From positions 1 through 16,014 of the forward strand of contig JANXXY010000067.1 in NCBI GenBank assembly GCA_025350365.1: DNA of 16,014 bases, given 5' to 3'. Source of the stretch: Bacteroidales bacterium. Lineage in GTDB: Bacteria > Bacteroidota > Bacteroidia > Bacteroidales > JAAUTT01. Made by a program: the position numbers and the translations under genes. Below are positions 1-7,720 of this stretch, piece by piece (positions within the stretch are counted from its first letter, which is position 1; each line of letters opens with the position of its first letter). The notes under the pieces are model-generated. The model worked only from the letters and a program-made list of their open reading frames with translations, made no database searches and was not told where the DNA came from.

Positions 1-122
1 TCTCTTCGTTCGGAATGACGAGCAGCTTCAAGTGGAGAGGAGGGGGAAGAGGGTCGGCGAAGCCGCCCTTCTTCCCCCTATATCACACTATGCGAACTGT
101 CATTCCGAACGGAGTGAGGAAT
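1..122. repeat. Dispersed palindromic repeat element (nested inverted repeat)
   Basis: A 13-base arm CGTTCGGAATGAC (7-19) is perfectly complementary to GTCATTCCGAACG (99-111). Inside it lies a GC-rich hairpin with 17-base arms at 42-58 and 62-78 around a GAA loop, interrupted by one G-T wobble and one mismatch. The right flank continues GGAGTGAGGAATCT, a pattern I recognise as a common dispersed repeat in Bacteroidota and other genomes. The element is much richer in GC than its surroundings and is probably cut by the left window edge. The stretch 123-276 between it and the mtgA stop is AT-rich, and I see no gene or convincing terminator there. Confidence 0.75.
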
Positions 123-276
123 CTCATTCAAAGTAAAAGAGAAAGCTCCTGACAAAGCCTTTTATTTTGTATTAGTCATTATTTAAACAAATCCATTTTT
201 ACTTATTGAGTACTTTATAATAAAAAGTAAGGGTAAAACTTTTTAGGTACAACATCGGATAATGATATTATTCTAT

Positions 277-972
277 TTAAAGGTTTATCTTCTCAATATG
301 GTTCATTAACATAAGAATAGCCTGTTGTCTTTTTAATAAATAACCGTTTGGAGCAGCTGGATTTCTCTTACGCGGATTTGGAAATGCCGCAACAATCAAT
401 GCTGATTCACCGCGCGTCAGTTGACTGGCTGGTTTTTTAAAATAGATACGGGCAGCAGCTTCTACCCCAAAAATTCCATCCCCCATCTCAATAGAATTTA
501 GATACACTTCCATAATTCGTTTTTTGCTCCAAACTACCTCAACCATAAAGGTATAGTATAGTTCCAGTCCTTTACGGGTGTAATTTCTACCCAACCACAG
601 ATATACATTTTTGCAGGTTTGCTGTGTAATAGTGCTTCCACCTCGTATGCGTTTGGCTTTTATATTATGTTTTTGTGCCTTTTCAATAGCTTCGAAATCA
701 ATGCCAAAGTGATTCTGGAAATTGTTATCCTCAGCCGATACGGCCGCTAATACCATATTTGGTGATATTTTTCCAATGGAGACCCATTTGTGCTTTAAAT
801 GGACTTTCGTTCCATCTGCCATTTGCTCGCAAACCCTTTGAAACATTAAAGGCGTGAAAGGTATTGGTATGATCCGGTAAATAAATACTCCGGATATTGT
901 GAATACAAAAAAGAACAGAACTAAGAAACGCAATTTAAGCCAAGGTTTTGAAAGTAAAATTTCAATGTTCAT
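277..972 (-). CDS. mtgA: Monofunctional biosynthetic peptidoglycan glycosyltransferase MtgA
   Basis: This 231-residue inner-membrane enzyme polymerises lipid II into glycan strands in the periplasm without a transpeptidase domain. One membrane segment (about 15-33) is followed by a single GT51 domain. The family motifs are in order: SAEDNNFQNHFG (79-90, with the catalytic Glu81), GGSTITQQ (111-118), and the KKRIMEVYLN block (150-159) with the following GxxGVEAAARIYF region. The length is typical for MtgA, and the absence of a C-terminal penicillin-binding domain separates it from bifunctional class A PBPs. The ATG start has no clear Shine-Dalgarno, as is usual in this group. It follows the polysaccharide genes on the same strand but lies beyond their terminator, so it is probably transcribed separately from the 135-base gap at 973-1107. 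Confidence 0.95.
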   Translation of the reverse strand: MNIEILLSKPWLKLRFLVLFFFVFTISGVFIYRIIPIPFTPLMFQRVCEQMADGTKVHLKHKWVSIGKISPNMVLAAVSAEDNNFQNHFGIDFEAIEKAQKHNIKAKRIRGGSTITQQTCKNVYLWLGRNYTRKGLELYYTFMVEVVWSKKRIMEVYLNSIEMGDGIFGVEAAARIYFKKPASQLTRGESALIVAAFPNPRKRNPAAPNGYLLKRQQAILMLMNHIEKINL

Positions 973-1100
973 TATGGGAAATACGGTTAATCCGCAAAAT
1001 TAATCATTTGTTACCATGTTAAACTCCCTACCCGATTAAAAAAGAATTTACACACCTGAACTAAAAAACACAATATAAACACATCTTCGGGAATCATCCC

Positions 1101-1140
1101 AAAAAGAAAATGGGCTTTTAGATTTCTCTAAAGCCCATTT
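1101..1140 (-). terminator. Rho-independent terminator of the polysaccharide operon
   Basis: An 11-bp perfect stem (1108-1118 with 1130-1140, AAATGGGCTTT / AAAGCCCATTT) encloses an 11-base loop. Read on the minus strand it is followed by a U-rich tract (complement of 1101-1110). It sits 23 bases beyond the GT2 stop codon and separates that operon from mtgA. Confidence 0.85.
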
Positions 1141-1163
1141 CATTGGTATGCTAACCCAAATAT

Positions 1164-2438
1164 TTACGTTTTAACAGGTTTCACAGTTTTGGGAGGAACA
1201 TCAAAGCGAACTGTTTTATCCCACACATTTGCTTCCTTTTTGATATTATCAAGATAGAATGCGCGTAGCATAACAAATATCCATAATTGACAATAGGTAA
1301 AGTACATGATAAGAATTAGTCCCAAATTTTGAAAATTATCTTCTTTGTCGAATGATATTGCAAGCATTATTTCGAATATGAATAACACAAACGCCATCAG
1401 CCAAACCACCGAATAGGGTCCTAGCAATGGAATGCTAATCACTCCGAACAAGCTCAAAACAAACATGATATCCGAAACGATGATAGCCACAAAGAAAATA
1501 TAATATAAGGCTAATGTATAAAGTAAATCGAACCGTAAACGCTTATTTACAAAATGAGGTATCAGTTTAAAAAATTTGGCAATCACATAATTATTACCCC
1601 TCACCCACCTCACTCGTTGCTTTATCCAAACCTTCCATGTTTCGGGTTCTTGCTCATAAGTGATCGCATAAGGGATAAATTTAATTTTATAGCCAAGTTC
1701 GTAAATCCTAATGCTCAATTCGGAATCTTCCGTTAACGCTTCTTCGTCCCAACCTTCGAGTTTCTCAATTAACCAACGCCACATCACAAAATTGGTACCC
1801 GGCAAAGTAGCGATGTTGTGCATCTGCCAGCGACCAGCCTGAAGCATGGATTGAAAACTCAATGTCTCTATATTTATGAAACGGGTTAATAAGTTGCGAT
1901 TCTTATTTACAGTGCGAAATTTCCCGATCACTGCCCCTAAATCCTTTTGCGATATAAGATTAGCCACAAGGTAGTGCAACGACATTGGATCAGGAGTATT
2001 ATCGGCATCATATATAGCAATAACATCCGATTGGACTTGCTTTACGCCGAGATTTAATGCCCTCGATTTTCCTTTACCACCCTGGCCTTTTGGCACATCA
2101 TATAAAACAACACGCGAATCTTTGGCAGCATAACTTTCAATGATTTCTTTTGTTGCATCATTTGAACCATCATTGATAACCATCACTTTTAACTTATCTT
2201 TTGGATAGTTAAGATTTAACATGGCTTCGATGGTATTTGCAATAACCTTTTCCTCGTTATGTGCTGGTATCAAAATGGTACAGGATGGAAAATCGTATGA
2301 TTGCTTATCAACCATTTTCCGCTCTTTCATCGATTTGATGAAATTTATGTATCCATAGATACTAAATATGAATTGATATCCAATCATAAACCAGATTAGA
2401 ATAACGATTAATAGGAATACGACTTCTAAGATTGTCAT
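1164..2438 (-). CDS. Family 2 glycosyltransferase, processive polysaccharide-synthase type (PgaC/IcaA/BcsA-like)
   Basis: This 424-residue inner-membrane enzyme probably polymerises sugars from a UDP-sugar on the cytoplasmic side and passes the chain through the membrane. There is an N-terminal membrane segment (3-25), then a GT-A domain with nucleotide-binding ND(90)GS, the metal-binding DAD triad (144-146), the acceptor/catalytic TED motif (236-238) and QRVRW (274-278), the QxxRW signature of processive synthases. About three further membrane segments follow (roughly 303-330, 341-362, 371-394), and then a basic tail. This topology matches poly-GlcNAc, hyaluronan and cellulose synthases, but it lacks a PilZ domain. 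It is the last gene of the operon, 49 bases after the deacetylase-hydrolase gene and just before a terminator. Substrate is not readable from sequence; UDP-GlcNAc or UDP-ManNAc is inferred from the neighbouring wecB. Confidence 0.93.
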   Translation of the reverse strand: MTILEVVFLLIVILIWFMIGYQFIFSIYGYINFIKSMKERKMVDKQSYDFPSCTILIPAHNEEKVIANTIEAMLNLNYPKDKLKVMVINDGSNDATKEIIESYAAKDSRVVLYDVPKGQGGKGKSRALNLGVKQVQSDVIAIYDADNTPDPMSLHYLVANLISQKDLGAVIGKFRTVNKNRNLLTRFINIETLSFQSMLQAGRWQMHNIATLPGTNFVMWRWLIEKLEGWDEEALTEDSELSIRIYELGYKIKFIPYAITYEQEPETWKVWIKQRVRWVRGNNYVIAKFFKLIPHFVNKRLRFDLLYTLALYYIFFVAIIVSDIMFVLSLFGVISIPLLGPYSVVWLMAFVLFIFEIMLAISFDKEDNFQNLGLILIMYFTYCQLWIFVMLRAFYLDNIKKEANVWDKTVRFDVPPKTVKPVKT

Positions 2439-2487
2439 AATTTGTAAAGTTGTTAATTTTTTTTATTCAGTTTATTATAATTCATCA

Positions 2488-5400
2488 TCAATTTTCTAAA
2501 CGTTTCCTTACAATTTTTAAACCTAGGTACATAAAAACCAGCATAATAACTGCTAGTGTCCCATAAATAGCAATAGCACTTACGGACCATAAACTGGTTA
2601 CATTAATACCATAACTCAATTTATTACCGGTAACTATTTCGACCCTATGTTTACCCATTGGTAAAAAAACTGAGAAACAATCATTTCCTTTCAAAACATC
2701 CAGTTGAAAATCCTTACCATCCACTTTCATTGATGTTGGATTTCTGTTTACGGAAACTATTGCTCGTTCAGTACTTTCGTAATTAAACGCCAAATTTCTC
2801 ATCCCATACTTGATATCTAAAAGATTTCCGGTAAACGATAAAATTTGTGGTTGGAGTTCAACCGTTGAGAACCCCGGCAAATCGCTTGTGTGATATTTAA
2901 TGGTATGATCTCCGGCAGGTATTAAAAACAAATTCTCCCTGTAACCAATCACTTGCTGTCCATCAACCGTTATTACTTTGAAGCTTTTAGGCAACTGAAG
3001 TACAAACGAAAATGGGGAACTTACCTCATACCCGTCATCAGTATATTCATATTCAACTCTACCAGAACTGGCATACGAGAAGAATGACATATCCTGAGGA
3101 TTGCTCGTTCCTTCGGAAAATATGGTAAATCGGGGTGCACCAATAGAAGCAGAATTTATCAAATGATAACTCTCAATACCAGTCTGAATTACAGTAGGAA
3201 ATGGAGTAATATCCTCACGATTGCGAAGTTCAAATATATTTATATCAACCAATAATTTTGAAGGATCTTTCATTTTTTGAGAATAAAACTTTCCCATTTC
3301 ATAATATCGCATCGGACTGGTTGACCATTTGTTAGCAGGATCTTCCACATTCATGAGAAAGTTGTATTTGTTTTGTAACGCCACTATAGCATCAGAATTT
3401 ACACCATGATTCTCCTTAATTTCCGGAGAAAAGTAAGTATCCATAAACGTTACCATTACACCAAAACCAGGCTTTGATTTTGAAAAATCGGTAATTGTTT
3501 TTAATAATCTATCGTGCAATTCAGAAATTTTATCTACTCTATATTTAATAACTTCTGCCTTCGCTTTTGCATTCTGTTTCCAAAAATAATCAGATGAAGG
3601 ATTAAAAATTTGACGCATATCGAACCCAAATTTCTTTTTAAATTCAGATAATGCCGAAGGGTGCATTGGGGCAAATCGTTCAGGTTCCGAGAATCCGCTT
3701 AAACCAGCTTCAAAATATAATTCGGCCAGATTAACCCCATCCCAGTCATAATTTTTCAGAAAAAGAGAATATTCAGAAATAACAGTATTTAAACAATTCT
3801 CATCCGTTAAGGCAACCGGATAACGCCAGGACGCCTTATTTGTCTCTTTAGTATTTAAACTCTCTCCCTTATAATTTTTCTCCTGCCATTCCGGATGGTT
3901 CTGCCAAAATTTTTCGCTCACATAAGGTGGTTCAAGCCATGCATACACAAGCAATCCATTGGCATGAGCCAAAGTAATGAGACGTTTGTAATCGTAAGTA
4001 TATTTCTTATAGTCGTTCCATCCACCTATATGTATTACTCTTATTCCCTCTTTCACCCATAACTTAACCAGATTTTCTACACTCGTATTTTTACGATATG
4101 CCGGATCGAAAAAAACTTCAAGATTTTCTCTTTTAAAAACAGGACTTAATTGTAAATACCGTTTTATATATTCCATGGCATAAGGATAGTAACTATACCC
4201 TAAAGTTGTATTGGGGTCAAAAGCCGTATTAAAATAAAGTATTTTACCTTTCCCGTACGATTTCCCTAAAACAACCGGTAATCCGCTAGTTGCATCTTCA
4301 CATAGAATTTCGTCATTCTCGTCATATTCAAATTTATAGGCTAACTGACTATATTTCCATGATATAAATTCCTGGGGAAAGTATTTATCGCGTAATAAAT
4401 GAAGCTTCATTTCGGAATTCAGAAATTTAACTCCAAATTTTTCAATGAGTTTATTTTTTCTGTCCGTGATAAGTTTACCACCACTTTTTACAAATCGTAC
4501 TATTTCATTACGTTCAAAATATGTAAGTGAATCAACACATGAGTAAGGCACAACCAATAAATTGCAGTATTTTAGGTCTAAATCCTGTCCCAAAAATATC
4601 GTATCAACTACTATATTAACACTTTTAAAAATAGAGGCAAGTGAAGATTGGTCATAAAACGCAGCTCCTTTGGCAGACGGGTTCCAGCAAAGATTTACGT
4701 GCGCCTCGTGCCAGTCTTTATCTTCAAAAATATCGTTGTACTTATTTCGAACCTCATACATTATTTTTTCTTTCCAGGTAGGTTCTTTAATCTGATAATC
4801 TATCCCTTCAGCAATATAATAATCACCTGGCTTTAATACAATATCCTTCGTTACAACCCCTTTTATGCGCTCTGGCGAAGAAATCTTTTTAGTAATATTC
4901 CCATCTTCATCAAAATAAGCTTCGTGCAAATAGGAATTATCGATGTCCATTTTGTATACCTGACTTCCCGTTAATATGATCTTTTCTCTCGATCGGACCC
5001 AGTTAGTTCCCTCACGCAAATCAATTAACGAAAACCCTTGTTTTTTAATGCCGTCTATTAACTCTTTAAGCAAGTTTAAATCAAGAAACGGATGAAAGAA
5101 ACACGATACAATACCATCGCGCACCTGATGTATCATTGCAGCGTTTTTAATAATTCTGTTAACATACGCACGACTAGTGTCAGGATTTGTACTTAATGGT
5201 ACATAGCCTAAATTTTCGGGGTATATCTTTTGACCATAAATATCTTTTTCAATAATATAGGGAAAATATTGACCGTAATCGAAGTTATCAATTACCATTC
5301 TCTGTTCCACTACTGTTCCGAAATATTTGGCGAAGGTTTCATAAGATTTAACAGACGCTTCGTAATGAGGTGTTTCCCAAGCAACCGGGTATAATCCATT

Positions 5401-6438
5401 CTTGAAAAACTCATCGATCCCTAATTCCAGCTTTTTCCCAATATCTTCGACATTTTCGCCGGATATTGGTTTGGCATTGTTTCCATCCCAAAATTCACAA
5501 TCGTCTGTTGAAATTCCTTTGTATTGATGCGTTACTCCATGCATAACAATACTTCCTCCGTTTCGAACCATATATTTCAATGCATCAACTAATTCGGGCC
5601 GATCAGTTAATGTAACACGCCTGTCCTCGCCGGGATTAACATAAATTGGAACTACGCCTACCAGAAATGGCTCTCCCCGTTCTGCAAAAATATCTGCTAT
5701 TTCACGAAGTTTATTTGGATCATGTAATGGTGTTACATCCTCGATGCGGATGATTGCTTTGTGAATTTCCTGATGCTTTTCATTAAGTATATCGTGTAGT
5801 TTATCGGCAAAAAGCAAATAGCGGTCGGTTTCATTTGCAGCTACGAATGGTAAATCGGCAACATATATCAAATTTCCCGATTTAACCATGTAAGGCATTT
5901 CTTTTTTGGGTTTAACTGATAAAGCTGTAGCCCAGACCTCGACGGCACTTTTATTTGTAATTTGAATCAGGTTCAAATCAGGTGCCCCTTTGGTAAATAT
6001 CGCATTTCCAGCCTTTATAGAAGTAAATGATGTGTTTTTTTCATAGCGTGAAACCGAAAAACCAAATTTATTTTGAACATTATGTCTTTTACTGAATTGT
6101 TCAAATCCTGAATTAAGCCAAATTACTGGTTTTGTTGTGCTAAAAATATCCTGATCAAATTCGGAAGGAACCTGATAATTTCCTGAAAACCCGATATAAA
6201 ATATATATTCGTATTTATCAATATCGTGTGGTTTATAACTGGTTACTCCTATAATGTTTACAGTAGTTTTAAAATGCCCTAAAAGTTGAGCCATTTGTCG
6301 GCCATAAGCTGTTGCAAAGCTTTTAAGGTTATAGTCGCCTTCCACAACAACTAAAACTTTTTTAACGGGGTAATTTTCAGCGTTTATAATATTTGCTGAT
6401 AAAAATATTATCAGAAAATAAACGAGAATTTTTTTCAT
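2488..6438 (-). CDS. Exported multidomain DUF2334-type polysaccharide deacetylase / glycoside-hydrolase-like protein, C-terminally membrane-anchored
   Basis: A 1316-residue protein. It has a signal peptide (1-20), then an alpha/beta domain (about 25-215). Next is a DUF2334/CE4-like deacetylase domain (about 226-480) with RIEDV (Asp234), HGVTH (His300/His304 metal pair) and a late FFHPF (His449). A second flavodoxin/amidotransferase-like alpha/beta domain follows (about 575-765), then a TIM-barrel-like region (about 770-1110) reminiscent of the glycosyl-hydrolase-like domain of PgaB. In that region IHIGGWND (802-809), YAWLEPPY (832-839) and NLAELYFE (903-910) are likely active-site strands, with Glu906 or Glu910 as candidate acids. 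A beta-rich section (about 1120-1275) and one membrane helix (about 1285-1309) with a basic tail close the protein. The inferred role is periplasmic de-N-acetylation and/or cleavage of the polymer made by the adjacent GT2. Domain assignments are by motif and pattern only. Confidence 0.88.
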   Translation of the reverse strand: MKKILVYFLIIFLSANIINAENYPVKKVLVVVEGDYNLKSFATAYGRQMAQLLGHFKTTVNIIGVTSYKPHDIDKYEYIFYIGFSGNYQVPSEFDQDIFSTTKPVIWLNSGFEQFSKRHNVQNKFGFSVSRYEKNTSFTSIKAGNAIFTKGAPDLNLIQITNKSAVEVWATALSVKPKKEMPYMVKSGNLIYVADLPFVAANETDRYLLFADKLHDILNEKHQEIHKAIIRIEDVTPLHDPNKLREIADIFAERGEPFLVGVVPIYVNPGEDRRVTLTDRPELVDALKYMVRNGGSIVMHGVTHQYKGISTDDCEFWDGNNAKPISGENVEDIGKKLELGIDEFFKNGLYPVAWETPHYEASVKSYETFAKYFGTVVEQRMVIDNFDYGQYFPYIIEKDIYGQKIYPENLGYVPLSTNPDTSRAYVNRIIKNAAMIHQVRDGIVSCFFHPFLDLNLLKELIDGIKKQGFSLIDLREGTNWVRSREKIILTGSQVYKMDIDNSYLHEAYFDEDGNITKKISSPERIKGVVTKDIVLKPGDYYIAEGIDYQIKEPTWKEKIMYEVRNKYNDIFEDKDWHEAHVNLCWNPSAKGAAFYDQSSLASIFKSVNIVVDTIFLGQDLDLKYCNLLVVPYSCVDSLTYFERNEIVRFVKSGGKLITDRKNKLIEKFGVKFLNSEMKLHLLRDKYFPQEFISWKYSQLAYKFEYDENDEILCEDATSGLPVVLGKSYGKGKILYFNTAFDPNTTLGYSYYPYAMEYIKRYLQLSPVFKRENLEVFFDPAYRKNTSVENLVKLWVKEGIRVIHIGGWNDYKKYTYDYKRLITLAHANGLLVYAWLEPPYVSEKFWQNHPEWQEKNYKGESLNTKETNKASWRYPVALTDENCLNTVISEYSLFLKNYDWDGVNLAELYFEAGLSGFSEPERFAPMHPSALSEFKKKFGFDMRQIFNPSSDYFWKQNAKAKAEVIKYRVDKISELHDRLLKTITDFSKSKPGFGVMVTFMDTYFSPEIKENHGVNSDAIVALQNKYNFLMNVEDPANKWSTSPMRYYEMGKFYSQKMKDPSKLLVDINIFELRNREDITPFPTVIQTGIESYHLINSASIGAPRFTIFSEGTSNPQDMSFFSYASSGRVEYEYTDDGYEVSSPFSFVLQLPKSFKVITVDGQQVIGYRENLFLIPAGDHTIKYHTSDLPGFSTVELQPQILSFTGNLLDIKYGMRNLAFNYESTERAIVSVNRNPTSMKVDGKDFQLDVLKGNDCFSVFLPMGKHRVEIVTGNKLSYGINVTSLWSVSAIAIYGTLAVIMLVFMYLGLKIVRKRLEN

Positions 6439-6464
6439 CTATTTGTTTTTTAAATATTTAATAA

Positions 6465-7622
6465 TTATCGGGGAATAAATTCATCGACTACTTCATTCGA
6501 GAAACCAAAATAGTTTTTAATAATCTTAATCGTTCTAAACGAGGATAATCCATCTCCGTAAGGATTTACAGCATTTGCCATCTTTTTGTACTCCTCCTCA
6601 TCCTCAATTAGTTTAAGTGCAGCAGTGTAAATGGTTTCTTCTTCCAAACCTACAAGTTTAACTGTGCCGTAATCAACCGCATCAGGTCGTTCAGTAACAT
6701 ACCGTAACACCAAAATGGGAACACCAAAATGAGGTCCCTCTTCCTGAACACCTCCTGAATCAGTAAGAATAAGGTACGATTTTGCCATCAAATTTACAAA
6801 ATCAAGGTAATCTAAGGGCTCAATAAGAAAAACGTTTGGCATATTCTTTAAAATTGGCTTAACAGCTTCCCGAACAATAGGATTTAAATGCATAGGAAAT
6901 ATAAACCTAAAATCCGGAAATTTCTGAGCTAGACGTTTTATCGCAGAAGCAGCGCCTTCCATGGGTTTTCCCCAATTTTCCCTACGATGCATGGTTACCA
7001 ATACTACTTTCTTTTTCTTGTCTGCAATTTCATTTAATATTGGAATTGTAAATTGATATTTTTCTATTACTGAATACTTTAAAGCATCAACAACGGTATT
7101 TCCCGTTACAAATATTGTTTTTGGATCAACGTTCTCCAACAACAAAGATTTCCGGGACGTGTTTGTGGGTGCGAAATGCAGATCGGTAATGCAACCTGTA
7201 ATTCTGCGGTTTATTTCTTCTGGAAATGGATTTGCTTTATCGTTGGTTCTCAATCCGGCCTCGATATGCCCAACCGGAATTTGACGGTAAAAAGCGGCAA
7301 GACTTCCAATACAGGTAGTTGAAGTATCACCTTGAACTAACACCATATCAGGTTTTTCCTTTTCAAGAACCTCATCAATACCGGTAATGATTTTAGCTGT
7401 AAGGCTTGCTAATGTTTGTTTTGGAGCCATAATATCCAAATCATAATTTGGTTTAATTTTAAAAACTTCCAAAACCTGATCCAGCATCTGACGGTGTTGC
7501 GCAGTTGCGATAGTTAATACATCAAAATACTCAGCATTTTTTTGCAATTCCAGGATAATAGGAGCCATTTTTATAGTATCAGGCCGGGTACCGAATATGA
7601 CCGCAATCTTCTTTCGATTCAT
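6465..7622 (-). CDS. wecB: UDP-N-acetylglucosamine 2-epimerase (non-hydrolysing)
   Basis: A 385-residue cytosolic enzyme interconverting UDP-GlcNAc and UDP-ManNAc. It has the GT-B-like fold and family signatures along its length: FGTRPDTIKMAP (10-21), QGDTST (97-102), GHIEAGLR (118-125), NPFPEEINRR (131-140), VTGNTVVDAL (172-181), MHRRENWG (211-218), and TDSGGVQEEGP (287-297). The residues matching the E. coli catalytic set (Asp95, Glu117, Glu131, His213) are present as Asp99, Glu121, Glu135 and His212. Two usually fixed spots differ: RPDT for RPEA near the N-terminus, and LRYVTERPDA for the common MRDTTERPEA. It is 26 bases upstream of the deacetylase gene, so the two are almost certainly co-transcribed. 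No wecC-like dehydrogenase is nearby, which suggests UDP-ManNAc itself is the donor sugar used. Confidence 0.95.
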   Translation of the reverse strand: MNRKKIAVIFGTRPDTIKMAPIILELQKNAEYFDVLTIATAQHRQMLDQVLEVFKIKPNYDLDIMAPKQTLASLTAKIITGIDEVLEKEKPDMVLVQGDTSTTCIGSLAAFYRQIPVGHIEAGLRTNDKANPFPEEINRRITGCITDLHFAPTNTSRKSLLLENVDPKTIFVTGNTVVDALKYSVIEKYQFTIPILNEIADKKKKVVLVTMHRRENWGKPMEGAASAIKRLAQKFPDFRFIFPMHLNPIVREAVKPILKNMPNVFLIEPLDYLDFVNLMAKSYLILTDSGGVQEEGPHFGVPILVLRYVTERPDAVDYGTVKLVGLEEETIYTAALKLIEDEEEYKKMANAVNPYGDGLSSFRTIKIIKNYFGFSNEVVDEFIPR

Positions 7623-7720
7623 TTCTTCAATTATTTAATTGTTCTATATATTTAAGGCATTGTAAATTAATACTATTCAATTTAGGAGCTGACAAATTTA
7701 CTTCTTTTAAAATCCAAATA

